DNA from: Halalkalibacter oceani
GTDB lineage: Bacteria > Bacillota > Bacilli > Bacillales > Bacillaceae_D
DNA length: 64,000 nt
Assembly (NCBI RefSeq): GCF_040544555.1
Contig: NZ_JBEPKD010000007.1
Span: forward strand, 124,001-188,000
Direction of reading: 5' to 3'
Positions 1-9,041 of the stretch are shown here, one piece after another; within the stretch, counting starts at the first letter, position 1; each line of letters begins with the position of its first letter. Position numbers and translations under genes: made by a program. The notes below the pieces were generated by a model that worked only from the letters and a program-made list of their open reading frames with translations, had not been told where the DNA came from and made no database searches.

Positions 1-915
1 CTGCGCACAACAGATATCGATAAAATCGTTGAAACGGTGAAATTAATGGAGCCGACTTTCGGCGGGGTCAATCTTGAGGATATTGCTGCACCGGATTGCT
101 TTGAAATTGAAGAGCGTCTGAAGAAAGAAACAAATATTCCGATCTTCCATGACGACCAGCACGGAACGGCGATCGTCACACTAGCCGGACTTATTAATGC
201 GTTAAAGCTGACTGGGAAGAAAATGTCAGAAATTAAAGTAGTGGCGAACGGAGCCGGTTCAGCCGGAATCGCGATCATTAAATTGATGCAGCGCATGGGA
301 ATCCGCGATGTCATTATGTGTGATTCAAGAGGCGCTATTTTCGACGGGCGTTCTTACGGGATGAACCAGATGAAGGACGAAGTGGCGAAATTTACGAATC
401 CGGACCGTTTAGAGGGAAGTCTCGCTGACGTCATTAAGGGCGCGGATGTCTTTATCGGGGTTTCCGTTGCCGGCGCATTATCAAAAGAGATGGTCGAGAG
501 CATGAATGCAGATCCGATTATTTTTGCGATGGCGAACCCTGTGCCTGAAATTATGCCGGAAGAAGCCAAAGCTGCCGGGGCGAAAGTCATTGGAACAGGA
601 CGTTCTGATTTCCCTAACCAGGTGAACAATGTTCTTGCTTTCCCGGGAATTTTCCGCGGAGCGCTTGATGTACGTGCGACTCATATTAACGAGGAAATGA
701 AGGTTGCCGCCGTTTATGCGATTGCTGATCTTGTCGCTGAGTCAGAGCTTTCTTCTGATTATGTGATTCCGGCACCATTTGATGCGCGGGTTGCTCCGGC
801 TGTTGCAGCAGCTGTAGCGAAGACAGCGATGGAGACCGGCGTTGCCAGAAAGAAAGTAGACCCTGAAGAAATAGCTGAGAGAACGAGAAAAATGGCTATT
901 ATCGGAAACGAATAA
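1..915 (+). CDS. ytsJ: NAD(P)-dependent malic enzyme, 3' part
   Basis: Oxidative decarboxylation of malate to pyruvate in the cytosol. The reading frame is open from base 1, so the gene begins upstream and about 304 C-terminal residues are present. Visible: the metal and substrate region with HDDQHGTA, the Rossmann segment NGAGSAGIAI, and the MANPVPE motif typical of malic enzymes. B. subtilis YtsJ is about 410 aa, so roughly a quarter is missing. The neighbours accD, accA, pfkA and pyk match the ytsJ position in Bacillus. The gene is followed within 20 bp by a GntR-family regulator, so the two may be cotranscribed. Cofactor preference cannot be read with confidence. Confidence 0.93.
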   Translation: MRTTDIDKIVETVKLMEPTFGGVNLEDIAAPDCFEIEERLKKETNIPIFHDDQHGTAIVTLAGLINALKLTGKKMSEIKVVANGAGSAGIAIIKLMQRMGIRDVIMCDSRGAIFDGRSYGMNQMKDEVAKFTNPDRLEGSLADVIKGADVFIGVSVAGALSKEMVESMNADPIIFAMANPVPEIMPEEAKAAGAKVIGTGRSDFPNQVNNVLAFPGIFRGALDVRATHINEEMKVAAVYAIADLVAESELSSDYVIPAPFDARVAPAVAAAVAKTAMETGVARKKVDPEEIAERTRKMAIIGNE

Positions 916-933
916 AAGGTGAGGGATGACATT

Positions 934-1599
934 ATGTCATCAGGACAGCCGAAGGTATACGTAGAAATCATCAAAAAAATTAATCAAATTATCCAGCATG
1001 ATCAGTTAACGAGTGGAGATAAGCTTCCTTCTGAAAGAGAACTGAGCGACCGACTTGATGTTGGTCGCTCCTCTGTCAGAGAGGCGCTGCGAGCGCTTGA
1101 ACTGCTTGATTTAATTGAGACAAGGCGCGGGGAAGGTACCTTTATTAAACCGGCTGGCAGCTTTCAATTAATTGACATTATTTTATCTTTTTTATTGAAA
1201 AGTGAAAGTGCTAAGCAGGATCTGAGCGAAACGAGAAGAATTGTCGAAGTGGAAGCACTGCGCTTGGCCTGTGAACGAATGGATGAAGAAGCAATTGAAC
1301 GCCTGAACAGTCTGATCAATGAAGCGAAAGAAGAGTGGGCTCATGGTGATCTGCCGGTGGAAGAGGATTATTTATTTCATAAAACGATCGTCGCTTCCTG
1401 CCAAAATCAGCTTCTGCTTAATCTATGGATGGCATTGGTCGAGTACAACAAGGTGGCGATTGAACAATCGTTGAAACGGGCAGGAAGAATGAGCGCTTCT
1501 ATTGCCGAACATGAAGAGATTTATCAGGCGCTTAAAGGAAGAGACAGCGAAGCAGCAATTGCAGCGATGAAACGTCATTTGCAAAATAGCCGTTTTTGA
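934..1599 (+). CDS. FadR/GntR-family transcriptional regulator
   Basis: DNA-binding regulator of 221 aa. The N-terminal winged helix contains LPSERELSDRLDVGR followed by SSVREALRALE and the wing RRGEGTFI; the C-terminal half is an FCD-type all-helical ligand domain. I chose ATG 934 because AAAGGTGAGG lies 9 bp upstream; an in-frame GTG at 919 overlaps that ribosome site. The gene sits between malic enzyme and accD-accA, so a role in acetyl-CoA, malate or fatty-acid metabolism is likely, but its ligand and operator are unknown. It is not orthologous to the TetR-type FadR encoded near 59.3 kb. Confidence 0.85.
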   Translation: MSSGQPKVYVEIIKKINQIIQHDQLTSGDKLPSERELSDRLDVGRSSVREALRALELLDLIETRRGEGTFIKPAGSFQLIDIILSFLLKSESAKQDLSETRRIVEVEALRLACERMDEEAIERLNSLINEAKEEWAHGDLPVEEDYLFHKTIVASCQNQLLLNLWMALVEYNKVAIEQSLKRAGRMSASIAEHEEIYQALKGRDSEAAIAAMKRHLQNSRF

Positions 1600-1657
1600 T
1601 TGAGCTGTTTCGTTTTAGATCATAGATTACGAAAGCTTAAGCGAGCGAGGTGGAAAA

Positions 1658-2503
1658 ATGCTTAAGGATTTTTTAAAGAAAAAAAAGCGGTATGCGACAA
1701 TCCCTTCTGAGCGTGCCAAGCAGGAAGTGCCGGAAGGCTTAATGACGAAGTGTCCCGCTTGCAGAACGATTATGTATACGAAAGAATTGAAAAAGAATTT
1801 ATATGTGTGCGACACATGCGGTCATCATCACCGTATGGCAGCCTATGACCGGATGAATAGTATATTTGACAGTGGTACGTTCGTTGAATTTAATCAGAAT
1901 ATGACGAGCCTTAACCCTTTAGGCTTTGATGCCTATGAAGAAAAGCTTGAAGCGGACCGCAAGAAAACCGGCATCAATGAAGCGGTTGTGACAGGCGAAG
2001 GGCAAATTGGCGGTTTTGGCGCCGTGGCAGCTGTTATGGATGCCCGCTTCCGGATGGGAAGCATGGGGTCGGTTGTCGGTGAAAAAATCACGTTGGCTAT
2101 AGAGCGGGCAATTGACAAGAAACTGCCATTTATCCTGTTTTCCGCTTCCGGTGGAGCAAGAATGCAGGAGGGGGTTCTTAGCTTGATGCAAATGGCGAAA
2201 ACAAGTGCCGCCCTGCAGAAATTACATCGTGAGGGTGGGCTTTTTATTTCCATCATGACGCATCCGACAACAGGCGGGGTGTCAGCGAGCTTCGCTTCAT
2301 TGGGTGATTATAATTTCGCCGAACCGAAAGCGCTGATCGGCTTTGCCGGACGACGCATTATTGAACAGACGATTCGCCAGGAGCTGCCTGATGATTTCCA
2401 GACCGCGGAGTTCCTGCTTAAGCATGGCCAGCTTGATCGTGTTGTTCCGCGTCTGGAGATGAAAGAAACACTTCGAAATATATTGGATATTCACGCTTCA
2501 TAA
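1658..2503 (+). CDS. accD: Acetyl-CoA carboxylase carboxyltransferase subunit beta
   Basis: Carboxyltransferase beta subunit, 281 aa, transferring CO2 from biotin carrier to acetyl-CoA to make malonyl-CoA, with AccA in an alpha2-beta2 complex. An N-terminal C4 zinc ribbon is visible as CPAC and CDTCG about 20 residues apart (residues 32-55), followed by the crotonase-fold body with SGGARMQEG and TTGGVSAS, which form the oxyanion and CoA site. Length matches the Bacillus family. AGCGAGGTGG precedes the ATG. accA follows 18 bp downstream with its own AAAGGAGGTG site, so the two subunits are translated from one transcript. Confidence 0.97.
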   Translation: MLKDFLKKKKRYATIPSERAKQEVPEGLMTKCPACRTIMYTKELKKNLYVCDTCGHHHRMAAYDRMNSIFDSGTFVEFNQNMTSLNPLGFDAYEEKLEADRKKTGINEAVVTGEGQIGGFGAVAAVMDARFRMGSMGSVVGEKITLAIERAIDKKLPFILFSASGGARMQEGVLSLMQMAKTSAALQKLHREGGLFISIMTHPTTGGVSASFASLGDYNFAEPKALIGFAGRRIIEQTIRQELPDDFQTAEFLLKHGQLDRVVPRLEMKETLRNILDIHAS

Positions 2504-2521
2504 CAAAGGAGGTGCTCAAGC

Positions 2522-3499
2522 ATGGCGAGTGAACTAGGTTTTGAGAAGCCGATTACCGAATTGAAGAATAAAATCAGTGAGCTTCGGCATTTCACCGAAG
2601 AAAAAGATATCGATTTAACCGATGAAATTGTGAAACTGGAAAGACGATTGCAGAAGCTGGAGGAAGAGATTTACGGCAATTTGCAGCCTTGGGAGCGGGT
2701 TCAGCTGGCCCGTCATAGCGAGCGGCCGACGACGTTGGATTATATCGAGCATTTGTTTACCGACTTTCTTGAACTCCATGGCGACCGCTTATTTGGCGAT
2801 GATGAGGCGATTGTCGGTGGCATCGCGAAATTTCACGGGAGACCGGTCACGGTGATTGGTCATCAGCGTGGAAAAGATACAAAAGAAAACATTCGCCGCA
2901 ACTTCGGAATGCCTCATCCTGAAGGGTACCGGAAAGCGCTGCGCTTAATGAAACAGGCTGAGAAGTTTAATCGGCCGATTTTTTGCTTTATCGATACAAA
3001 AGGAGCCTACCCTGGAAAGGCTGCTGAAGAGCGTGGTCAAAGTGAAGCGATTGCCAGAAACCTGCTTGAAATGGCCGGATTGAAGGTGCCTGTTATTTGC
3101 GTCGTGATTGGGGAAGGCGGCAGTGGCGGAGCGCTGGCGTTAGGTGTCGGCAATCATGTTCATATGCTCGAGAATTCGACCTATTCCGTTATTTCGCCGG
3201 AAGGGGCAGCGGCTCTCCTTTGGAAGGATGCTTCGCTGGCGCAAAAGGCGGCAGAATCAATGAGAATTACAGCGCCGGATTTAAAAGAATTAGGGATTAT
3301 TGATGAAATTATCCATGAAGTTAAGGGCGGTGCCCATAAAGACGTCAAGCGACAGGCAGAAGCGATAGACGACGTATTGACGGCTTCTCTGACAGCATTA
3401 TCGAAGCTGTCTGAAGAAGAACTAATTGAAAATCGCTATGAAAAGTACAAAAAAATTGGAGAATACGGGCTTGTAAACGATGTCATGCCTGTTGAATAA
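2522..3499 (+). CDS. accA: Acetyl-CoA carboxylase carboxyltransferase subunit alpha
   Basis: Alpha subunit of the carboxyltransferase, 325 aa, first committed step of fatty-acid synthesis. An N-terminal helical segment (about residues 1-60) precedes the crotonase-like domain; GHQRGKDTKENIRRNFGMP and GEGGSGGALALG are visible family motifs that bind biotin and CoA. Start ATG 2522 has a strong AAAGGAGGTG site. It forms an operon with accD. A hairpin follows three bases after the stop codon. Confidence 0.97.
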   Translation: MASELGFEKPITELKNKISELRHFTEEKDIDLTDEIVKLERRLQKLEEEIYGNLQPWERVQLARHSERPTTLDYIEHLFTDFLELHGDRLFGDDEAIVGGIAKFHGRPVTVIGHQRGKDTKENIRRNFGMPHPEGYRKALRLMKQAEKFNRPIFCFIDTKGAYPGKAAEERGQSEAIARNLLEMAGLKVPVICVVIGEGGSGGALALGVGNHVHMLENSTYSVISPEGAAALLWKDASLAQKAAESMRITAPDLKELGIIDEIIHEVKGGAHKDVKRQAEAIDDVLTASLTALSKLSEEELIENRYEKYKKIGEYGLVNDVMPVE

Positions 3500-3502
3500 A
3501 GG

Positions 3503-3542
3503 AGAGGGTGTTCTAAAAGTGCTGGCTTTTGGGACACCCTCT
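3503..3542 (+). terminator. Hairpin after accA, weak U tract
   Basis: AGAGGGTGT at 3503-3511 pairs with ACACCCTCT at 3534-3542, and inner TAAAAG pairs with CTTTTG. No T run follows, so efficiency as an intrinsic terminator is uncertain. The stem belongs to a family repeated at several gene ends in this window (see findings). Confidence 0.6.
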
Positions 3543-3658
3543 ATGTGCTATCCAGGGCCGCTGAAAATCTTTGAAACCTGTACGGGGCGTGGCTTTCAGG
3601 CAGTAGAGAAGTCGATTGGCGCCGTCTCCTCTTTTGATGGCTCGCTCAATCATCTGTA

Positions 3659-3687
3659 TTGTGTTCCGGCGGTGAAAATGGTATTTT
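3659..3687 (+). promoter_or_regulatory. Candidate sigma-A promoter for pfkA-pyk
   Basis: TTGTGT (3659-3664), a 17-bp spacer and TATTTT (3682-3687) lie about 100 bp upstream of pfkA, after the accA hairpin. The match to consensus is moderate (4/6 and 5/6), so this is a candidate. The rest of the 286-bp accA-pfkA gap shows no convincing gene. Confidence 0.4.
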
Positions 3688-3785
3688 TTTTAATTGAGAG
3701 CAAGATACTATTACAAGTCCAAAAAGTAGGGTAAGGGGAAAGAAGAACAAACACTTTGCCAAAACAAGTCGAGGGGGTACATAGA

Positions 3786-4745
3786 ATGAAACGTATCGGA
3801 GTTCTGACAAGCGGGGGCGATTCTCCAGGAATGAACGCTGCCATTCGGGCTGTCGTGCGGAAAGCGATTTATCATGAGGTGGAAGTATATGGCGTCTCTT
3901 ACGGATATGCCGGTTTAATCGAGGGTGATATTAAGAAGATGGAGCTCGGCTCTGTAGGCGATATCATCCATCGCGGCGGCACGATTTTATATACAGCACG
4001 CTGTGAAGAATTTAAAACAGAAGAAGGACAAAAAAAGGCGATCGCCCAGCTGGAGAAGTTTGGGATTGAAGGGCTTGTCGTGATCGGCGGAGACGGTTCA
4101 TACCGCGGGGCGCAAAAATTAACCGAGCACGGATTTCCAACGATCGGTGTCCCAGGAACGATTGACAACGATATTCCGGGGACGGATTTCACAATCGGGT
4201 TTGACACGGCGTTAAACACCGTCATTGATGCGATAGATAAAATCCGCGATACGGCAACTTCGCATGAACGTACATATGTGATTGAAGTCATGGGACGGCA
4301 TGCCGGTGATTTGGCGCTTTGGTCGGGGCTTGCTGATGGGGCGGAAACAATCGTGATTCCGGAAGCAGACTATGACTTTGACGCGATTATCTCCCGATTA
4401 AAACGTGGACAAGACCGGGGGAAGAAGCATAGTATTATTGTTGTAGCGGAAGGAGTCGGAAGCGGATTTGAGTTCGGCCGCAGCATTCAGGAAGCAACGA
4501 AGATGGAGACGCGTGTTACTGTGCTCGGCCATATCCAGCGCGGCGGCTCACCAACCGGATTTGACCGTGTACTGGCAAGCCGGCTCGGGGCTAAAGCGGT
4601 TGACCTGCTGCTTGATGGGAAAGCTGGTGTAACTGTCGGAATTCAGCGTAATGAACTAGTCTACCATGATATAAACGAAGCTTTATCCCGTCCGCATACA
4701 ATTGACCAGGAGATGTACAAGCTCTCACAGGAGTTATCGATTTAA
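3786..4745 (+). CDS. pfkA: ATP-dependent 6-phosphofructokinase
   Basis: Phosphorylates fructose 6-phosphate to fructose 1,6-bisphosphate, the committed glycolytic step; the enzyme is a tetramer. 319 aa, the usual length of the Bacillus and Geobacillus enzyme. Visible motifs: TSGGDSPGMNA (ATP site, residues 9-19), GGDGSYRGA, and the catalytic loop GTIDNDIPGTD. ATG 3786 is preceded by GAGGGGGT; a TTG at 3756 in frame would add ten unrelated residues and is rejected. pyk follows 25 bp downstream, as in B. subtilis, so both are expected to be cotranscribed. Confidence 0.97.
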   Translation: MKRIGVLTSGGDSPGMNAAIRAVVRKAIYHEVEVYGVSYGYAGLIEGDIKKMELGSVGDIIHRGGTILYTARCEEFKTEEGQKKAIAQLEKFGIEGLVVIGGDGSYRGAQKLTEHGFPTIGVPGTIDNDIPGTDFTIGFDTALNTVIDAIDKIRDTATSHERTYVIEVMGRHAGDLALWSGLADGAETIVIPEADYDFDAIISRLKRGQDRGKKHSIIVVAEGVGSGFEFGRSIQEATKMETRVTVLGHIQRGGSPTGFDRVLASRLGAKAVDLLLDGKAGVTVGIQRNELVYHDINEALSRPHTIDQEMYKLSQELSI

Positions 4746-4770
4746 ACAATGACTATTTTAGGAGGCTAAT

Positions 4771-6525
4771 ATGCGAAAAACGAAGATTGTATGTACGATT
4801 GGACCGGCGAGTGAATCGATCGATAAGCTTGTTGCCCTTATTGAAGCTGGTATGAATGTCGCCAGGCTGAATTTTTCACACGGTGATTTTGCGGAGCACG
4901 GGGCGCGGATTGAAAATATTCGTGAAGCAGAGAAGCGCACCGGGCAAAAAGTAGCGATCCTGCTTGATACGAAGGGACCGGAAATCCGGACGCAAACATT
5001 GGAGGGGGGAGTAGCCGAACTGAAGGCGGGTGAAACATTAATCATTTCCATGACAGAGGTAGTTGGAAATGCGGAGAAGATTTCGATCACGTATCCGGGG
5101 TTAATCGACGATGTTCACCCAGGTTCGAAAATTCTTCTCGATGACGGACTGATCGGCTTGGAGGTCGTGGAAATCCGTGACGAGGAAATTGTTACGAAGA
5201 TCTTAAACAGCGGGACATTGAAAAACAAAAAGGGCGTCAACGTGCCGAATGTCAGCGTGAACTTGCCGGGGATTACCGAAAAGGATGCGGCTGATATTAA
5301 GTTCGGAATTGAGCAGGGGGTTGACTTTATCGCGGCTTCGTTTGTCCGCCGTGCAACCGACGTGCTGGAAATCCGTGAGCTTCTTGAACGACATAATGGG
5401 ACGGATATTCATATTATCCCGAAGATTGAAAATCAGGAAGGTGTCGACAATATCAACGAAATTTTAGAAGTGTCAGACGGGTTGATGGTCGCCCGTGGGG
5501 ATCTCGGTGTTGAAATCCCTGCCGAGGAAGTGCCTCTTGTACAGAAGCAGTTGATCAAAAAATGTAACTACGCCGCAAAGCCGGTTATCACGGCGACACA
5601 AATGCTTGATTCGATGCAGCGTAACCCGCGCCCGACAAGAGCGGAAGCCAGTGATGTTGCCAACGCGATCTTTGATGGAACAGACGCGATCATGCTATCG
5701 GGTGAAACGGCGGCCGGTGATTATCCGGTTGAATCCGTGCAGACGATGAACAACATTGCGCGACGGACCGAGGAAGCATTGAATTATGAAGCGATGCTGC
5801 GTAAGAAAACGAAGGAAGCGAATATCACGATTACGAGCGCGATTGGCCAATCGGTCGCCCATACTGCCTCTAATCTGTCAGCGGCTGCTATTTTATCGGC
5901 GACTGAGAGCGGTTATACAGCAAGAATGGTTTCAAAATACCGCCCGAAATCGCCAATTGTTGCCGTCACGAGCAACGAGCGCGTCATCCGCAGGCTGAAC
6001 CTCGTGTGGGGTGTCTATCCTGTTCTTGGCAAAGAAGCAGCTTCCACCGATGAAATGCTGGAATCGACTGTGGAATCCGCAGTATCGTCAGGGATGGTGG
6101 CACAAGGTGATTTGGTCGTCATCACGGCGGGGGTACCGGTCGGGGAAACGGGAACAACAAATATTATGAAGGTCCATGTTATTGGCGAGGTCGTTGCCAA
6201 AGGCCAGGGGATCGGCCGGCGGACGGCATCAGGGAAAGTAGTGGTGGCGAGAAACGCTTTTGAGGCCAATGAGAAAATGAAAGAAGGCTCAATCCTTGTT
6301 ACGTACAGTACGGATAAGGATATGATTCCGGCATTTGAAATGGCCGCGGCCGTGATCACCGAAGAAGGTGGACTGACTTCTCACGCGGCGGTCGTCGGTC
6401 TTAACTTGAGTACCCCTGTCATTGTCGGAGTCGAAGGGGCAATGGAGCTGTTTGAAGATGGGGAGGAAATTACAGTAGACAGTGCGCGCGGCGATATTTA
6501 TCGTGGCCATACGAGCGTGCTTTAA
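4771..6525 (+). CDS. pyk: Pyruvate kinase with C-terminal extra domain
   Basis: Transfers phosphate from phosphoenolpyruvate to ADP, forming pyruvate and ATP. 584 aa: TIM-barrel and B domain with RLNFSHG, DTKGPEIRT and the signature KIENQEGVDN; an allosteric C domain; then an extra region from about residue 480 to the end resembling the PEP-synthase phosphohistidine domain, with GGLTSHAAVVG. This extra domain is typical of Bacillus and Geobacillus pyruvate kinases. Start ATG 4771 has TAGGAGGCT upstream. The operon ends in a strong terminator 11 bp after the stop. Confidence 0.97.
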   Translation: MRKTKIVCTIGPASESIDKLVALIEAGMNVARLNFSHGDFAEHGARIENIREAEKRTGQKVAILLDTKGPEIRTQTLEGGVAELKAGETLIISMTEVVGNAEKISITYPGLIDDVHPGSKILLDDGLIGLEVVEIRDEEIVTKILNSGTLKNKKGVNVPNVSVNLPGITEKDAADIKFGIEQGVDFIAASFVRRATDVLEIRELLERHNGTDIHIIPKIENQEGVDNINEILEVSDGLMVARGDLGVEIPAEEVPLVQKQLIKKCNYAAKPVITATQMLDSMQRNPRPTRAEASDVANAIFDGTDAIMLSGETAAGDYPVESVQTMNNIARRTEEALNYEAMLRKKTKEANITITSAIGQSVAHTASNLSAAAILSATESGYTARMVSKYRPKSPIVAVTSNERVIRRLNLVWGVYPVLGKEAASTDEMLESTVESAVSSGMVAQGDLVVITAGVPVGETGTTNIMKVHVIGEVVAKGQGIGRRTASGKVVVARNAFEANEKMKEGSILVTYSTDKDMIPAFEMAAAVITEEGGLTSHAAVVGLNLSTPVIVGVEGAMELFEDGEEITVDSARGDIYRGHTSVL

Positions 6526-6535
6526 GCGGAATTAG

Positions 6536-6582
6536 AAAGTTTGTCTCAAGTAAGCCGAATGTCTGTTGAGACAAACTTTTTT
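6536..6582 (+). terminator. Intrinsic terminator of pfkA-pyk
   Basis: A 14-bp perfect stem (AAAGTTTGTCTCAA at 6536-6549 with TTGAGACAAACTTT at 6566-6579), followed by further T residues. Confidence 0.9.
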
Positions 6583-6622
6583 CCTTAACAGGAAATGAGG
6601 TTGGCGGAAGGAGGAAGCTCAG

Positions 6623-7021
6623 ATGTTTCGGTTCCTGTTGTTGCTTATTATTGTTGTGCCCGCGCTTGAAATCGCGGTGTTGCTCCTATCAGGACGAACG
6701 ATTGGTGTCTGGCCGACGATTCTTCTGATTATCGCAACGGGAATTTTAGGGGCTTGGCTTGCGAAGCGGGAAGGATTGCAGACGATCAGGCTCGCTCAAA
6801 TGCAGGCACAGCAAGGACAATTACCGAGTGGAGTGATGCTTGATGGGATTTGTATTCTTATCGGAGGGATTGCTTTGCTCGCCCCTGGATTCATTACGGA
6901 TGCGATCGGTTTCTTTTTGCTTATTCCGCAAACGAGAACGGTTGCGAAAGCACTGCTGCTGAAAATATTTCATCGTCTCATCAAAAATGGAAACTTTATT
7001 ATTATGAGTAATCGAAGGTAA
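6623..7021 (+). CDS. fxsA: FxsA family membrane protein
   Basis: Small integral membrane protein of 132 aa. Hydrophobic segments span about residues 2-22, 27-45 and 75-98, with a charged cytoplasmic tail ending in SNRR. E. coli FxsA relieves F-plasmid exclusion of phage T7; its normal role is not known. The position after pyk corresponds to B. subtilis ytzA. AAGGAGGAAGC precedes ATG 6623. Identification rests on length, hydrophobic pattern, the conserved GRTIGVWPT start region and gene order. Confidence 0.85.
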   Translation: MFRFLLLLIIVVPALEIAVLLLSGRTIGVWPTILLIIATGILGAWLAKREGLQTIRLAQMQAQQGQLPSGVMLDGICILIGGIALLAPGFITDAIGFFLLIPQTRTVAKALLLKIFHRLIKNGNFIIMSNRR

Positions 7022-7145
7022 CAGAAGCTGGGCGGTTATGGCGAATCCTGTAGGATTATGGTATGATAAACAGGCATTGCTATGGATGTTGGAACGGCCA
7101 ACGCAGTATGAGGAAGATTGTTTTAGGAAGAAGGTTGATTGTTTT

Positions 7146-7619
7146 TTGTTTTCACAGGCGTCGATTTTTATGCTTATTTTGTTAGCGATCGCGATCATGG
7201 CGAAAAACCAGTCTTTAATCGTTGCGGTTGTTTGCCTGTTGCTTTTGAAATGGGTAGGTTTAGGAGATAAAGTATTCCCTTTTATTCAGCAAAAGGGAAT
7301 TAATATTGGCGTCACGGTCATTACGATTGCCGTTTTAACGCCGATTGTTACTGGCGAAATCGGGTTTAAGCAGCTTGGGGAAGCGGTGCGTTCCTCTTAT
7401 GCGTGGATTGCGCTCGGAGCCGGTATTCTTGTCGCCTTAATTGCAGCAAGCGGGCTTGATTTATTGCGGACAGATCCTCATATTACGACGGCTCTCGTTT
7501 TTGGAACGATTCTCGCTGTGACATTATTCAATGGTGTTGCGGTCGGCCCGTTAATTGGAGCTGGGATTGCGTACTTGGCAATGAGAGCTGTTGAATTCTT
7601 TTCAAAGCTCGGCGGCTAA
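7146..7619 (+). CDS. ytwI: UPF0756 (DUF441) membrane protein YtwI
   Basis: Polytopic membrane protein of 157 aa with about five hydrophobic segments. The family has no known function. The open frame extends upstream to 7038, but that extension is hydrophilic and unlike the family. The TTG at 7146 gives MFSQASIFMLILLAIAI, matches the family's N-terminal form, and is preceded by AGGAAGAAGG 11 bp upstream, so I place the start there. Family-like segments include AKNQSLIVAV, KGINIGVTVITIAVL and FNGVAVGPLIGAGIAYLA. B. subtilis has ytwI in the same place; the adjacent ytvI is absent here. Confidence 0.82.
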   Translation: MFSQASIFMLILLAIAIMAKNQSLIVAVVCLLLLKWVGLGDKVFPFIQQKGINIGVTVITIAVLTPIVTGEIGFKQLGEAVRSSYAWIALGAGILVALIAASGLDLLRTDPHITTALVFGTILAVTLFNGVAVGPLIGAGIAYLAMRAVEFFSKLGG

Positions 7620-7695
7620 TGCGAAGAAAAGCGGCTTCATCCAGGTAAAGCGGGCAAAGTGATCGGATTGTCGAGAATTAGTTTAACGTAAAACG

Positions 7696-7724
7696 TTCAC
7701 AAAAGCGTAATAAATCGGTATAAT
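7696..7724 (+). promoter_or_regulatory. Promoter of citZ operon
   Basis: TTCACA (7696-7701), exactly 17 bp, then TATAAT (7719-7724). A short palindromic stretch AACGTAAAACGTT (7685-7697) overlaps the -35 box and could be a regulator site. The transcript would carry a leader of about 105 nt before citZ. Confidence 0.75.
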
Positions 7725-7776
7725 GAACTGTGTCAACATCTTCCTACATAGCGGCGCTTATGTTTACTGGTTGTAA

Positions 7777-7792
7777 ATGTAAGCATTTACTA
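7777..7792 (+). promoter_or_regulatory. cre-like site in the citZ leader
   Basis: TGTAAGCATTTACT (7778-7791) matches the CcpA cre consensus TGWAARCGYTWWCW at all but one position (A for the central G). It lies about 50 bp downstream of the citZ -10 box, where it could act as a roadblock. CcpA repression of citZ is known in B. subtilis; binding here is inferred. Confidence 0.6.
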
Positions 7793-7835
7793 GTTCGGGG
7801 CCAAGGAAGAACATTAGAGAAAAGGAGAGGTTAAT

Positions 7836-8951
7836 GTGAGTACAACTCGTGGTCTAGAGGGTATTGTAGCAACGACTTCAAGTGTTAGTTCAATTATTGA
7901 TAGTGTCCTGACCTATCAAGGGTACGACATTGATGATTTAGCAGATAATGCGAGTTTTGAAGAGGTGATTTACCTCCTTTGGAATGGCGATTTACCGAAA
8001 AAGGATGAGCTTTCGACATTTACACAGCAGCTGGCTGACCATGCAGAAATTCCAAAAGAGATCATCGAGCAGATGAAAGCACTTCCGTTAGATAAAGTCC
8101 ATCCAATGGCTGCATTGCGTACGGCCGTTTCAAGTCTGGCATTATTTGATGAACAAGCTGATGTGATGGAAGAGGAAGCAAACCGTCTTAAAGCTGTTAA
8201 AATCCAGGCTCAGATTCCGACGATCGTGGCAGCTTTCTCACGCTTGCGAGACGGTCTTGAGCCGGTGGCACCCCGTAATGACTTGAGCTTTGCCGCCAAC
8301 TTCTTGTACATGTTGACTGGCGAAGAGCCTGATAAAATTGCTGTGAATGCCTTGAATAAAGCACTTGTTTTACATGCAGATCATGAGTTGAATGCTTCCA
8401 CATTTACAGCGCGTGTATGCGTGGCAACCTTATCTGATGTTTATTCTGGAATGACAGCAGCCATTGGCGCTTTAAAAGGTCCTCTCCACGGTGGAGCAAA
8501 TGAAGGTGTGATGAAGATGCTGACGGAGATCGACACGATTGAAAATGTTGAGCCTTACATCCGTAAAGCATTGGATAATAAAGAAAAGATTATGGGCTTT
8601 GGTCACCGCGTCTATAAAAATGGCGACCCGCGTGCGAAACATTTGCGCGAAATGTCCAAACGTCTAACTGAAATTACCGGCGAACCAAAATGGTATGAAA
8701 TGTCTGTTAAAATTGATAAGATGATCACCGAGGAAAAAGGGCTGTTGCCTAACGTCGATTTTTATTCGGCGAGCGTCTATCATTCCTTGGGGTTTGCGCA
8801 TGATCTTTTCACTCCGATCTTCGCCGTAAGCCGGACATCAGGCTGGCTTGCCCACATTCTGGAGCAGTATAGCAACAACAGACTAATTCGTCCGCGCGCT
8901 GAATATGTTGGTCACGATAAGCGCTCTTACGTGCCGGTCGAACAACGTTAA
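7836..8951 (+). CDS. citZ: Citrate synthase
   Basis: Condenses oxaloacetate and acetyl-CoA to citrate, first step of the TCA cycle. 371 aa, as in Bacillus CitZ. Catalytic segments visible: LHGGANEGVMKM, GFGHRVYKNGDPR, and the C-terminal NRLIRPRAEYVG. Start is GTG 7836, preceded by AAAGGAGAGG at 8 bp. It heads the classic citZ-icd-mdh cluster. The leader holds a strong sigma-A promoter and a cre-like site, consistent with glucose repression. Confidence 0.97.
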   Translation: MSTTRGLEGIVATTSSVSSIIDSVLTYQGYDIDDLADNASFEEVIYLLWNGDLPKKDELSTFTQQLADHAEIPKEIIEQMKALPLDKVHPMAALRTAVSSLALFDEQADVMEEEANRLKAVKIQAQIPTIVAAFSRLRDGLEPVAPRNDLSFAANFLYMLTGEEPDKIAVNALNKALVLHADHELNASTFTARVCVATLSDVYSGMTAAIGALKGPLHGGANEGVMKMLTEIDTIENVEPYIRKALDNKEKIMGFGHRVYKNGDPRAKHLREMSKRLTEITGEPKWYEMSVKIDKMITEEKGLLPNVDFYSASVYHSLGFAHDLFTPIFAVSRTSGWLAHILEQYSNNRLIRPRAEYVGHDKRSYVPVEQR

Positions 8952-8955
8952 TCGC

Positions 8956-8987
8956 GTACAGCAGGAGGAGCAACTCCCTCCTTGTAC
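8956..8987 (+). terminator. Hairpin between citZ and icd
   Basis: GTACA(8956-8960) and AGGAGG(8963-8968) pair with CCTCCT(8977-8982) and TGTAC(8983-8987). A short T run follows at 8993-8999. It may act as a partial terminator or an RNA stability element setting citZ above icd-mdh; icd has its own AAGGAGGT site downstream. Confidence 0.55.
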
Positions 8988-9041
8988 ATAGCATTTTTTC
9001 ATTCCTTGCTGTTTTACAATATATGAAGGAGGTCATTAAAT

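Noticed and set aside
3480..3734. 84-codon forward frame between accA and pfkA
   Set aside because: Overlaps the accA end, the hairpin and the putative promoter; no family resemblance or ribosome site.
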